Part shown: in pieces, positions 52,692 to 61,146 of the stretch
Layout of the letters: each line of letters begins with the position of its first letter
Position numbering within the stretch: the stretch's first letter is position 1
Source of the DNA: CALMEC01 sp964628685
GTDB lineage: Bacteria > Actinomycetota > Thermoleophilia > Miltoncostaeales > Miltoncostaeaceae
Direction: 5' to 3'
DNA length: 64,000 bases
Assembly: GCA_964628685.1 (NCBI GenBank)
Contig: CAZVNM010000004.1
Location: forward strand, 1 to 64,000
Program-made: the position numbers and the translations under genes
The notes under the pieces: model-generated
The model's database searches: none
The model's input: the letters and a program-made list of their open reading frames with translations, nothing else
What the model was told of the DNA's origin: nothing

Positions 52692-54815
52692 CTATGTCTT
52701 TCGCATCGGTGCCGCGCCGGCGATCAGCCGCCGCTCCCGGCCGTCGCGCTCGAAGCGCACCAGCACCAGCTCGCCGCCCTGCTCGATGCCGGTGACGACG
52801 CCCTCGCCGAACGTGGCGTGCACGACCTCGTCGCCGGTGGAGAGGCCCGGCACGACGTCCGCGGCGTCGGACGCCACCGGACGGTGTGCCCCGCCGCCGC
52901 CCGCGATCGCGTCGGCCGGGATCTCGGCCAGGAAGCGCGACGGCAGCCGGTAGTCGCGTCCGCCGCCGAAGAACGAGCGCATGCGCGTGTAGGTGAGCAC
53001 CAGACGTTTGCGGGCACGGGTGATGCCCACGTAGCAGAGGCGCCGTTCCTCCTCGACCTGCTCCGGCGTCTCGGATCGCTGGTGCGGGAAGAGCCCCTCC
53101 TCCATCCCGACGATGACGACGCGGTCGAACTCGAGGCCCTTGGCGTTGTGGATCGTCATGAGGGTCACCTCGCCCGACCCGCTCTCCACTCCGTCGGCGT
53201 CGGCGTAGAGGGCGATCTCCTCGAGGAAGCCGGCCAGGGAGTGCTCCTCCTGGTCGCGCGCCATGTACTCGGTGGCGGTGTTGACCATCTCCTCCAGGTT
53301 CTCCAACCGCCCCTCGGCCTCCAGCGATCCGTCGGCCTCGAGGGCGGCGCGCAGCCCCGACTGGTCGATCGCGAGCGCCATCAGCCGGTCGACCGCCACC
53401 TCTGCGCGCGCTTGGTCGCGGATCTCGGCCACCACCTCGGCCACCGACCGAAACCCGCGCAGCTGGGTCGACGTGAGCCCCGGCACGCGTTCGGCCTCCG
53501 CAAGGGCGTCCGAGAGCGGCATGCCGACCTGCGCGGCGTAGGCCGCCAGCTTGCCGATGGCGCCCGGCCCGATGCCGCGCTTGGGTGTGCCCACCATGCG
53601 CGTGAAGCTCACCTCGTCGGCGGGGTTCACCGCCACGCGCAGATAGGCCAGGAGGTCCTTCACCTCGGCGCGCTCGTAGAACGTGGGCCCGCCGATCACC
53701 TGGTACGGAAGACCGGCGCGCACGAGCATGTCCTCCACCGCGCGGCTCTGGGCGTTGGTGCGGTAGAAGACCGCGACCTCGGAGAGCGACCCGCCGTCGT
53801 CCACCGTGCGCTGCACCTCGCCCACGACGACCCGCGCCTCCTCGCGCTCGTCGCGGCACTCCACGATGTCGATGGGATCGCCGTCGCCGGCGTCGGTCCA
53901 CAGCGCCTTCACGTGACGGTGACGATTGCGCGAGACGACGGCGTTGGCGGCGCGCAGGATGGTGCCGGTGGAGCGGTAGTTCTGTTCGAGCGCGACCACC
54001 TTCGCCTCGGGATAGTCACGCTCGAAGTCGAGGATGTTGGCGACGTCCGCCCCACGCCACGAGTAGATGCCCTGGTCGTCGTCACCCACCACCATCACGT
54101 TGCGCTGGGGTTCGCCGAGCACGCGCACCAGGCGGTACTGGGCGTGGTTGGTGTCCTGGTACTCGTCCACCATCACGTGGCGAAACCGCTGCTGGTAGTG
54201 GGAGCGGACCTCGGCGTCGCCCTCGAGCAGTTGCACCGTGAGCATCAGGAGGTCGTCGAAGTCCATGGCCTGGTTGGTGCGCAGGCGCTCCTGGTAGGCG
54301 CGGAACACCCGCACGAAGCGCTCGTCCTCGAACGATCCGATGTCGACGTCCTCGGGCCCCTGCAGCCGGTTCTTGTGGTCCGAGATGCGGCCCAGCACCG
54401 AGCGCGGGTCGACGCGCTTGGGGTCGATCTCCTCGTCGACGAGGCAGCGGCGCACCAGGCGCTGCTGGTCCAACGCGTCGAAGATGGCGAAGTTGCGCTC
54501 GTACCCCACGTGCGGCGCGTCGCGTCGCAGGATGCGCACGCACGCCGAGTGGAAGGTGGCCGCCCAGATGGCGCGCACGCGCGGACCCACCAGGCCCTCC
54601 AGGCGCTGGCGCATCTCGGCGGCGGCCTTGTTGGTGAAGGTGATGGCGAGGACCGCGTCGGGCGGCACGTCCTCCTCGTCGATCAGCCGCGCGATGCGGT
54701 GGGTGAGCACCCGCGTCTTGCCGCTGCCGGCACCGGCCAGCACGAGGAGCGGTCCCTCGGTGTGGAGCACCGCGTCACGCTGCGGTGGGTTGAGGCCGGC
54801 GAGCAGATCGGTCAC
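52692..54815 (-). CDS. pcrA: UvrD/PcrA-type superfamily 1 DNA helicase
   Basis: 3'-5' DNA helicase of 707 aa acting in repair and replication restart. The Q motif LNPPQRDAV and Walker A GAGSGKT (28-34) open the protein; then TFTNKAAAEM (Ia), VDEYQDTNHAQ (II), VVGDDDQGIYSWRGA (III), LEQNYRST (IV), VTLMTIHNAKGLEFDRV (V) and YVGITRARKRLVLTY (VI). A Tudor-like C-terminal segment (GDEVVHATFGEGVVTGIEQG) is typical of PcrA. The GTG start is favoured over an upstream GTG because TACCCT ends six bases before it, a leaderless pattern. Confidence 0.95.
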   Translation of the reverse strand: MTDLLAGLNPPQRDAVLHTEGPLLVLAGAGSGKTRVLTHRIARLIDEEDVPPDAVLAITFTNKAAAEMRQRLEGLVGPRVRAIWAATFHSACVRILRRDAPHVGYERNFAIFDALDQQRLVRRCLVDEEIDPKRVDPRSVLGRISDHKNRLQGPEDVDIGSFEDERFVRVFRAYQERLRTNQAMDFDDLLMLTVQLLEGDAEVRSHYQQRFRHVMVDEYQDTNHAQYRLVRVLGEPQRNVMVVGDDDQGIYSWRGADVANILDFERDYPEAKVVALEQNYRSTGTILRAANAVVSRNRHRHVKALWTDAGDGDPIDIVECRDEREEARVVVGEVQRTVDDGGSLSEVAVFYRTNAQSRAVEDMLVRAGLPYQVIGGPTFYERAEVKDLLAYLRVAVNPADEVSFTRMVGTPKRGIGPGAIGKLAAYAAQVGMPLSDALAEAERVPGLTSTQLRGFRSVAEVVAEIRDQARAEVAVDRLMALAIDQSGLRAALEADGSLEAEGRLENLEEMVNTATEYMARDQEEHSLAGFLEEIALYADADGVESGSGEVTLMTIHNAKGLEFDRVVIVGMEEGLFPHQRSETPEQVEEERRLCYVGITRARKRLVLTYTRMRSFFGGGRDYRLPSRFLAEIPADAIAGGGGAHRPVASDAADVVPGLSTGDEVVHATFGEGVVTGIEQGGELVLVRFERDGRERRLIAGAAPMRKT

Positions 54816-54925
54816 CAACTGAGGGTAGCGGAGCGCACCGGACACATGTTCGGTCGTGTGCGGCGGTCGACGACCGGCGGTGGGGTGGATCGGGTCGCGG
54901 CGCGACGCGCCGGCGGGTGCGACCG

Positions 54926-55267
54926 ATGAATCGCGCCGGCCCGGCGGGTCTCATCCATGTGGAGCCCCTGCCAGACCTGTCGCTCATCATCCGCGGGCCG
55001 CTCGCACCCGGCGACCTTCCGGGTCTCTGCGACCGGGTGTGCGCCGCGTTCGAGGCGGCCCGCCCGCGGACGGTGGTGGTCGCGTGCCCCGGGATCGGCG
55101 CCGACGCGGTGGTGGTGGACGCGCTGGGCCGGCTCACCCTCGTGGCACAGCGTTACGGCGCGGATCTGGAGCTGCGCGAGGTCTCGGCGGACCTCACCGA
55201 CCTGATCAGGTTTCTGGGACTGGATCGCCTGCTGCGTCCAGGCGACGCGGGAGCCCCATCGCGCTGA
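54926..55267 (+). CDS. STAS-domain-like protein
   Basis: Small protein of 113 aa with the alternating strand-helix order of STAS domains: LIIRGPLAPGDLPGLCDRVCAAFEAARPRTVVVACPGIGADAVVVDALGRLTLVAQRYGADLELREVS. The conserved phosphorylatable Ser of anti-sigma antagonists is not clear; an Asp takes the loop region. Position beside an ECF sigma gene is suggestive of a regulator, but STAS proteins usually act on SigB/SigF-type anti-sigma factors. Its final 62 bases overlap the sigma gene on the other strand. Confidence 0.7.
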   Translation: MNRAGPAGLIHVEPLPDLSLIIRGPLAPGDLPGLCDRVCAAFEAARPRTVVVACPGIGADAVVVDALGRLTLVAQRYGADLELREVSADLTDLIRFLGLDRLLRPGDAGAPSR

Positions 55268-56201
55268 AGAGCCGGTCGGGCTCGAGAAAGAACATGATGT
55301 CGGCCACCCTGCCGTCACGGAACTCGACCACCTGCAGCGCCCACGGCACGTAGCCGTCGCCGGCGTCGTCGGGCTTGTACTGGGCGAAGGCCGGCGCCCC
55401 GTTGTACGACCCGGCGTCCAGCAGACGCGACCCGCGGCAGGCGGCGCCGGGGCCGAACCACCACGCCAGGACGTCGTCGCGCCCGGCGAACCAGAGGTCG
55501 TACGGCGGCATGCCCTGCGTGGCGTCGTCACGGATGAGCGCCGTGAGCGCCTCCATGTCGTAGCGCTCGAACGCGTCGACGTAACGCTCGAGGGTCGCGC
55601 GGTCCACCTCGCCGTCGACCCGGTCGTCACCGGCACGGGCGTCGATGGTGGCCCGGGCGCGCTGCAGGGCGCTGTTGATCGATGCGGGCGTGGTCTCCAG
55701 CAGGTCGGCGATCTCCTGGGCTGACCAGTGGAAGGCCTCCTTGAGGATCAGCGCGGCCCGCTGACGCGGCGGCAGGTGCTGCAGGGCCACCACGAATGCC
55801 AGACGGGCGGTGGACCGCGCCTCGACGATGTCCGCCGGGTCAGCGCCCTCGGCCACGAGCGCCCCGGTCGGTGCCGGCTCGAGCCAGCTGACCTCACCCG
55901 GCACCCGCAGGTTCTCGACGATCGGGGCGCCCGCCGGGCCCATGTCCATCGGCAGGGCGCGACGTCCGCGCGCGCCGATGGCGTCGTTGCAGACGTTGGT
56001 GGCGATGCGGTAGAGCCAGCTTCGCAGGCTGGAGCGCCCCTCGAAGCGCTCGCGTGATCGCCATGCGCGGATCATGGTCTCCTGCACGGCGTCCTCGGCG
56101 TCGAACGGGGAGCCGAGCATCCGGTAGCAGTAGCCGGTCAGCTCCCTGCGATGACGTTCCAGGTCCGACTCGGTGGGAGGTCCCGCGGTCTGCGTCGTCA
56201 T
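55206..56201 (-). CDS. ECF sigma factor with SnoaL-like C-terminal domain
   Basis: Alternative sigma factor of 331 aa. Region 2 (residues 16-90) has YRMLGSPFDAEDAVQETMIRAWRSRERFEGRSSLRSWLYRIATNVC; region 4 (about 135-190) has LPPRQRAALILKEAFHWSAQEIADLLETTPASINSALQRARATI. The C-terminal 130 residues form a SnoaL-like (NTF2 fold) domain, as in ECF41/ECF56-like groups, where the domain itself modulates activity instead of an anti-sigma factor. The ATG of MTTQT is chosen; a longer in-frame start exists but adds an unconserved stretch. Confidence 0.92.
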   Translation of the reverse strand: MTTQTAGPPTESDLERHRRELTGYCYRMLGSPFDAEDAVQETMIRAWRSRERFEGRSSLRSWLYRIATNVCNDAIGARGRRALPMDMGPAGAPIVENLRVPGEVSWLEPAPTGALVAEGADPADIVEARSTARLAFVVALQHLPPRQRAALILKEAFHWSAQEIADLLETTPASINSALQRARATIDARAGDDRVDGEVDRATLERYVDAFERYDMEALTALIRDDATQGMPPYDLWFAGRDDVLAWWFGPGAACRGSRLLDAGSYNGAPAFAQYKPDDAGDGYVPWALQVVEFRDGRVADIMFFLEPDRLFSAMGLPRRLDAAGDPVPET

Positions 56202-56264
56202 GGGCTCATGCTGCCACACGACGTCGGCGCCGCCGGGGGCCACGGCCACGTTTGCGCAGGTTCG

Positions 56265-56675
56265 TCAGCCGACCGCCCGGCCGAAGAGCCGCAGCGTCCG
56301 CGTCGAGGCCAGCACCCGTGCGGCCGCCCATCCGGCCACCACCAGCGTCGCGAGCGCCGCGCCCACCCAGCTGCGCGGCACGTCGGCGCCCGTCCGCCAG
56401 GTGTGGAACGTGTACTCGCGTGACACCAGCAGGAGGATGAGGCCCATGACGCCCCCGACCTGGGCGAACAGCGCGACGGCGAGGGCGGCGATCCGCGCCC
56501 ACTCGGCCCGGTGGACGAGGCCGTGTGACACCACGAGCCCCAGGACGGCCCACGACACGTGCAGACCGTCGCCCGACGCCAGCCGGCCGACCGTCAGCGC
56601 GGTCGCTGCGAGGCCGGCGAGGCCGAAGGCCCCGGCGATGAGCACGACGGCGACCGGTGTTCGGCCCCGCCCCAT
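56265..56675 (-). CDS. four-helix membrane protein of unknown function
   Basis: Protein of 136 aa with four hydrophobic segments at about 8-30, 40-52, 62-86 and 105-122. RAEWARIAALAVALFAQVGGVMGLILLL is typical of small actinobacterial membrane proteins without known role. It starts four bases after the cysE stop and is probably its cotranscribed neighbour. Confidence 0.65.
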   Translation of the reverse strand: MGRGRTPVAVVLIAGAFGLAGLAATALTVGRLASGDGLHVSWAVLGLVVSHGLVHRAEWARIAALAVALFAQVGGVMGLILLLVSREYTFHTWRTGADVPRSWVGAALATLVVAGWAAARVLASTRTLRLFGRAVG

Positions 56676-56679
56676 CACG

Positions 56680-57462
56680 TCAGATCCCGCTGCCGCCGTT
56701 CAGGCCGAGGATGCCCGCGATCTGCTGCTGCACGTCGGGCAGGCAGTTGCGGTCGGTCGCCCGCACCGGCGGTTCCTCGCCCGCCCGCAGCGCCGCGATG
56801 TCCGCCTCGAGCTCGGCGACGCGCTCCACCAGGCAGCTGAACGCCTCGGCGATCGGGTCGGGAAGGCGGCCGTGCTCCAGCTTGGGGTGGTGGATGTCGT
56901 CCGGATCGACCCGCTGTCCGTCCACGATGACCGCGCGACCGGGGTTGCCGACGACGGTCGAGTTGGGCGGCACGTCGCGCACGACGATGGAACCGGCGCC
57001 GATCTTCGCGCCCTGGCCGATCTCGATGGATCCCAGCACCTGTGCACCGGTGCCGACGGTCACGCCGTCGCGCACCGTCGGGTGGCGCTTGCCGCTCTCC
57101 TTGCCGGTGCCGCCGAGGGTGACGCCCTGGTAGACGGTGACGTCCTCGCCGACCTCGGTGGTCTCGCCGATCACGACGCCCATCCCGTGGTCGATGAAAA
57201 GGCCCGGGCCGATCTTCGCACCGGGGTGGATCTCGATGCCGGTGAGAAAGCGCGACGCCTGGCTGATCCAGCGTGCGGGCAGCCGGTGACCGCGCACGTG
57301 GAGTGCGTGCGCCAGCCGGTGCGCCCAGACGGCGTGGAGCCCCGGGTACGAGGTCACGATCTCCAGCGTCGAGGTGGCGGCGGGGTCGCGTTCCTTGGCC
57401 GAGACCACGTCACGGCGCATCGAATCGACGCCTCGGCGGAGTTTTCTGACCAGTCCTGACAT
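56680..57462 (-). CDS. cysE: serine O-acetyltransferase
   Basis: Acetylates serine to O-acetylserine for cysteine synthesis (260 aa). The N-terminal helical part (YPGLHAVWAHRLAHALHVRGHRLPARWISQASRFLTGIEIHPGAKIGPGLFIDHGMGVVIGETTEVG) leads to a left-handed beta helix of hexapeptide repeats (VTVYQGVTLGG to VVRDVPPNSTVVGNPGRAV). The protein ends in Ile (GGSGI), the residue that docks in the CysK active site in the cysteine synthase complex. TACTAG ends six bases before the ATG with no Shine-Dalgarno sequence. Confidence 0.95.
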   Translation of the reverse strand: MSGLVRKLRRGVDSMRRDVVSAKERDPAATSTLEIVTSYPGLHAVWAHRLAHALHVRGHRLPARWISQASRFLTGIEIHPGAKIGPGLFIDHGMGVVIGETTEVGEDVTVYQGVTLGGTGKESGKRHPTVRDGVTVGTGAQVLGSIEIGQGAKIGAGSIVVRDVPPNSTVVGNPGRAVIVDGQRVDPDDIHHPKLEHGRLPDPIAEAFSCLVERVAELEADIAALRAGEEPPVRATDRNCLPDVQQQIAGILGLNGGSGI

Positions 57463-57512
57463 GTCCGACTAGTATTGCAGCGAATGACGCCGATCGACCA
57501 TTTGGGGGGACG

Positions 57513-58193
57513 ATGAGCACAGGCGGCCAGGTCGAGGTTCCCGGCGCGGCATGCGTTCCCGATCCGTCTCCGAGCGCGAAGGCGACACGCCTGGACCGGC
57601 TGCGGGCGGACTCACCACAGGCGCTCGAGGAACTCCTCACCAAGATCGGCGAGGGCCCCTTCGACGTCGCCCTGGCACATGACCACGAGCTGGTGCCCAT
57701 GCTGCGCGGCGCGGGCTTCGAGCCGTACGCCAACACCGTGGTGGTCGCGCGGCGCATCGACGGCTTTCGCAAGGAGTCCCCGCCGCTCGGCGTGCAGCTG
57801 ACCCCCTACCGCAACGAGTGGGCGGAGGATTTCACCCGTGCCGAGGCCGCGGCGATGGCCGACTTCTCGTTTTTCAAGGAGGTCGGCTCCCCCACCGGGT
57901 TCGAGAACGCCGCCGGCTGGGGCACGTTTCTGGCGGCCCGCAGCGGCGAGGAGATCGTGGGCTTCGTGCAGGCGGAGATGCCGTCCGGGTGGATCAACTG
58001 GATCGGCGTCGTCCCGGGCGAGCGCCGCAAGGGCATCGGGCGGGCCATGGTCGGCGAGATCGCCGTGGCGGTCCGTGACGCCGTGGGCAGCCATCTCGTG
58101 GCGGAGATCGACGACACGCCGGAGGACATCGCCTTCTGGAAGGCGCTGGGATTCGCCGAGCGCACCCGCACGGTGTCGCTCATCCGCCGCTGA
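57513..58193 (+). CDS. GNAT-family acetyltransferase
   Basis: N-acetyltransferase of 226 aa. The first 85 residues form a variable half; the GNAT core has VPGERRKGIGRAMVGEIAVAVRDAVG (acetyl-CoA loop Q/RxxGxG/A) and the DDTPEDIAFWKALGFAERTR strand-helix. The two-part layout suggests a tandem GNAT whose N-terminal copy is degenerate. GGGGGGACG precedes the ATG. Divergent from cysE across 50 bases. Confidence 0.85.
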   Translation: MSTGGQVEVPGAACVPDPSPSAKATRLDRLRADSPQALEELLTKIGEGPFDVALAHDHELVPMLRGAGFEPYANTVVVARRIDGFRKESPPLGVQLTPYRNEWAEDFTRAEAAAMADFSFFKEVGSPTGFENAAGWGTFLAARSGEEIVGFVQAEMPSGWINWIGVVPGERRKGIGRAMVGEIAVAVRDAVGSHLVAEIDDTPEDIAFWKALGFAERTRTVSLIRR

Positions 58194-58298
58194 GCGGACC
58201 ACGCCGGCCCTCCCCGCGCGGAGACACCCGACGGGCGTCCCCGTGGTGTCCGATCCGGTAGGTCCGACGCTCGTCGTCCGTCCCGGCTGTCACGCTCC

Positions 58299-58847
58299 GT
58301 GACGGTGGACGACATCACCTTCACCCCCATCGCCCGCGCCGACCTCCCGCTGATCGGGGCCTGGTTGGCCGAGCCCCATGTCGCGCGCTGGTGGGCCGAC
58401 GAGCACACCCCGCAGGCCATCGAACGCGATTACGGTCCGGTCGTCGACGGCGTCGACCCCTGGGCGGAGATCTTCATCGTCCACGGGTCGTCCGGCCCGT
58501 TCGGGCTCATCCAGCGCTATCCGCTGTCCACCGACCCCGACGGGATGCGGGCGCTCGCGGCGATCCTCCCGGTGTCGGCCGACGACCGGAGCATCGACTA
58601 TCTGATCGGGCGACCCGACCACGTCGGCCGCGGCGTCGGGACCGCGATGATCCGCGCCTTCACCGACCTGCTGTGGGCCGATCACCCGGACGCCGCACGC
58701 ATCGTGGTGCCGGTCCACGCCCGCAACATCGCCTCGCGGAGGGTCCTCGAGAAGGCCGGCTACCGCGTCGTCGGCACCGGCGAACTGGAACCGGACAACC
58801 CGGCCGACAGCCGTGACCACGTCGTGCTGGGCATCGAACGCCCCTGA
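58299..58847 (+). CDS. AAC(6')-type GNAT acetyltransferase
   Basis: GNAT protein of 182 aa resembling aminoglycoside 6'-N-acetyltransferases and siderophore/lysine acetylases: FTPIARADLPLIGAWLAEPHVARWWADE, DYLIGRPDHVGRGVGTAMIRAFTDLLWADHPDAARIVVPVHARNIASRRVLEKAGYRVV. The resemblance does not show drug resistance; substrate unknown. GTG start without a clear ribosome binding site. Confidence 0.85.
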   Translation: MTVDDITFTPIARADLPLIGAWLAEPHVARWWADEHTPQAIERDYGPVVDGVDPWAEIFIVHGSSGPFGLIQRYPLSTDPDGMRALAAILPVSADDRSIDYLIGRPDHVGRGVGTAMIRAFTDLLWADHPDAARIVVPVHARNIASRRVLEKAGYRVVGTGELEPDNPADSRDHVVLGIERP

Positions 58848-58857
58848 CCGACCGCGG

Positions 58858-59070
58858 TCAGCAGGCCGGGCGATGCTCGGCCCGCCGCATCCCGCGCAGG
58901 AGCGCCGGAAGGGCCGACTGCGCCTCGGTCCGCGCCCCCGCGCTCGGCCCCGCCGTGCGCGTGGACGGACCGCCGAGGCCCGCCGCGCGCCGGGCGTTCC
59001 GCGCCCGTTCGAGACGTTCCCGATGGTGCTCCGCGGCGGTCGCGGCCATGATGTGCGGATGGACGGTCAT
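58858..59070 (-). CDS. small Arg/Ala-rich protein
   Basis: A 70-aa protein, MTVHPHIMAATAAEHHRERLERARNARRA followed by a disordered tail. Short actinobacterial proteins starting with a hydrophobic 'HP.l....a.eh.r.l' helix are common and of unknown function. GGAGG lies five bases before the ATG, which supports a real gene. It faces the ArsR-type gene divergently across an AT-rich 76-base gap. Confidence 0.6.
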   Translation of the reverse strand: MTVHPHIMAATAAEHHRERLERARNARRAAGLGGPSTRTAGPSAGARTEAQSALPALLRGMRRAEHRPAC

Positions 59071-59108
59071 CGGATCCTCCGGGGTCGCTCCCTCATTGGA
59101 TCAATGCT

Positions 59109-59137
59109 ATATCGATATGCCTCTATTGTGATATAGT
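59109..59137 (+). promoter_or_regulatory. AT-rich promoter with ArsR-type palindrome
   Basis: A 50-base AT-rich island in GC-rich DNA. The perfect palindrome ATATCGATAT (59109-59118) resembles ArsR/SmtB-type operators. TATAGT (59132-59137) is a good -10 box, ending nine bases before the ATG of the ArsR-type gene, so the message is probably leaderless and autoregulated. Confidence 0.6.
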
Positions 59138-59146
59138 TATACACCT

Positions 59147-60151
59147 ATGCCTATTGATGCTCCCCCCGCCCCACGCGACGACGTGACGCCCATCGCCCCC
59201 TCGGCACCGGCCGAGGTGGCGGCGTTCATCGGCTGCTGCGCGTGCTCGCCGGACGCGAAGCGCATCGACATGTCGGATGCGCTCATGGTGCGATGCAACG
59301 GGTTCTGGGACGACGGCCTCCCCTCCCTCACCGAGATCGTGCTGCTCGCCGATCGCACCGGACACCTGGAGGACGAGGAGGTCGACGGGTTCCTCGCGCG
59401 GCTCGCCAAGCCCGTGCACTTCGACCAGCCGCCCGCGCTCGAGACCGAGACCGAGACCGAACGTGACGCCGTCCACAAGCGACTCGGGCGGCTGGCATCG
59501 GACCGGCGGCTGCGGTCGCGCCTGGTCGGCCTGGTGGGCGACGCCTGGGAGGTGATCGCACCCGTCTGGGACGCGGGCGGTCGAAGCCGCGTCGACACCG
59601 CCGCCGCCACCTGGTCGCGGCGGCTCGCCGAGGGCGCCGATCCGGTCGAGTTCCTGCCCGAGGATCACATCGCCCGGCGCGAGCCCCGATTCGCCGACAT
59701 GACCCGCAACGCCCAGCGCGATGGGCGGCTGCGCGTGAACCCCATCGTCGCCGCGCGCGGTCACATCATCGCGCTGCCCGGATCGCTCTCCATCGCCGCC
59801 GAGGCGCCGGACGTGGATCCCACGCTGGAGCGTCGTCGCGTGGCGCAGGACATCGCCGACGAGCTTCGGACCCTTGCCGACCCCACCCGCCTGACCATCC
59901 TCTTCCAGCTGGCCGCCGCACCCGCCGCCGTCAGCGAGCTCGCCCGCGCCCTGCACATCGCCCAGCCCACGGCGTCCGTCCACCTGCGACGCCTGCGCGA
60001 GGCCGGCCTGGTGACGAGCGTGCGGGACGGCAGCCGCGTGGTCTACTCGGCCGAGCCGGGCGCCCTGGACGAGCTCGTGGGCAACCTCGGCGCACAGCTC
60101 GGCCGATCCATGGGTGGTCCCGGCCCGGGAACGCCGTCCCGCGCAAGTTAA
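59147..60151 (+). CDS. ArsR-type regulator with large N-terminal domain
   Basis: A 334-aa protein. Residues 240-325 form an ArsR/HTH_20 winged helix (DELRTLADPTRLTILFQLAAAPAAVSELARALHIAQPTASVHLRRLREAGLVTSVRDGSRVVYS). The first 230 residues are an all-helical extension of unknown family with an early cysteine cluster (IGCCACSPDAKR). That cluster could bind metal or sense redox, but the ArsR part itself has no obvious metal-binding CxC. The last codons and TAA stop lie in repeat copy 3. Confidence 0.82.
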   Translation: MPIDAPPAPRDDVTPIAPSAPAEVAAFIGCCACSPDAKRIDMSDALMVRCNGFWDDGLPSLTEIVLLADRTGHLEDEEVDGFLARLAKPVHFDQPPALETETETERDAVHKRLGRLASDRRLRSRLVGLVGDAWEVIAPVWDAGGRSRVDTAAATWSRRLAEGADPVEFLPEDHIARREPRFADMTRNAQRDGRLRVNPIVAARGHIIALPGSLSIAAEAPDVDPTLERRRVAQDIADELRTLADPTRLTILFQLAAAPAAVSELARALHIAQPTASVHLRRLREAGLVTSVRDGSRVVYSAEPGALDELVGNLGAQLGRSMGGPGPGTPSRAS

Positions 60152-60172
60152 GTGTCAGGCACCGGGCTTGCG
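60142..60172 (+). repeat. dispersed stem-loop repeat, copy 3
   Basis: Outer arms CGCAAG / CTTGCG (extended one pair on each side) and inner hairpin GTGTC-A-GGCAC, in which the T for C change keeps a G-U pair. As in copy 1 it gives the gene before it the ending Ala-Ser-stop. It lies between convergent genes and may end transcription. Confidence 0.85.
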
Positions 60173-60189
60173 CGGGGACGGGGACATCC

Positions 60190-61119
60190 TCAGTCGAACA
60201 GGCCCTGGATGCTCAGGTAGCGCTCACCGGTGTCGCAGATGATCGTCACGATCGTCTTGCCCTCCGCCTCCGGCCGCTTCGCCACCTGCAGCGCCGCCCA
60301 GACGTTGGCCCCGGTGGAGATGCCGCCCAGGACACCCTCCTCACGGGCCAGACGACGGGCCGTCGCGAGGGCGTCGTCGGCCGACACCTGGATGACCTCG
60401 TCGTAGATCTTGGTGTCGAGGACGCCCGGTACGAATCCGGCGCCGATGCCCTGGATGCGGTGCGGTCCCGGCTGCCCCCCCGAGAGCACCGGCGAGTCGG
60501 CGGGCTCGACGGCGATCGCTCGGAAGCCGTCGCCGCCCTTCTCCTTGAGGAAGGCACCGGCCCCCGTGAGGGTTCCGCCGGTGCCGACACCCGACACGAG
60601 GAAGTGCACGTCGCCGCCGGTGTCCTCCCAGATCTCCGGGCCGGTGGTGGCCCGGTGGATCTCGGGGTTGGCGGCGTTCTCGAACTGCTGCGGCATGAAC
60701 GCGCCGGGGGTCTCGGCGGCGATCTCCCCCGCCTTCGCGATGGCCCCGCGCATCCCCTCGGGACCGGGGGTCAGCACCAGCTCGGCACCGTAGGCGCCGA
60801 GGAGGTTGCGGCGTTCCACGCTCATGGTCTCGGGCATGCAGAGGATGCAGCGGTATCCCTTGGCGGCCGCCACGAACGAGAGCGCGACACCGGTGTTGCC
60901 GGAGGTCGGTTCGACGATCACGCTCTCACCCGGCGTCAGGTCGCCGGCGCGCTCGGCCGCCTCGATCATCGCGAGGCCGATGCGGTCCTTGACGCTTCCG
61001 GCCGGATTGAACGACTCGAGCTTGCCGAGGATCCTCGCACCGGTGCCCTCCTCGATGCTCTTGAGGCGGACGAGCGGGGTGCGACCGACGAGGTCGGTGA
61101 TCGATTCGGCGATGGCCAT
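60190..61119 (-). CDS. cysK: cysteine synthase A (O-acetylserine sulfhydrylase)
   Basis: PLP-dependent fold-type II enzyme (309 aa) making cysteine from O-acetylserine and sulfide. The PLP lysine is in FNPAGSVKDRIG (about residue 45); PTSGNTGVALSFVAAAKGY, the phosphate-binding VSGVGTGGTLTGAG and GISTGANVWAAL are typical. It follows the Rrf2 gene by 27 bases. In Firmicutes the CysK-CymR pair forms a regulatory complex, which makes this gene order meaningful. Confidence 0.97.
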   Translation of the reverse strand: MAIAESITDLVGRTPLVRLKSIEEGTGARILGKLESFNPAGSVKDRIGLAMIEAAERAGDLTPGESVIVEPTSGNTGVALSFVAAAKGYRCILCMPETMSVERRNLLGAYGAELVLTPGPEGMRGAIAKAGEIAAETPGAFMPQQFENAANPEIHRATTGPEIWEDTGGDVHFLVSGVGTGGTLTGAGAFLKEKGGDGFRAIAVEPADSPVLSGGQPGPHRIQGIGAGFVPGVLDTKIYDEVIQVSADDALATARRLAREEGVLGGISTGANVWAALQVAKRPEAEGKTIVTIICDTGERYLSIQGLFD

Positions 61120-61146
61120 TGTTCCTCCGGGATGGGTGCGCGTGGG

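Noticed and set aside
51880..53901. Apparent 670-aa protein ending in an SDR-like domain
   Set aside because: The N-terminal part is the pcrA gene in another frame; the real gene starts at a GTG with GGGAGG at 52536.
58299..58847. AAC(6')-like gene as an antibiotic resistance determinant
   Set aside because: Similarity is to the broad GNAT group; no mobile element or resistance context is present.
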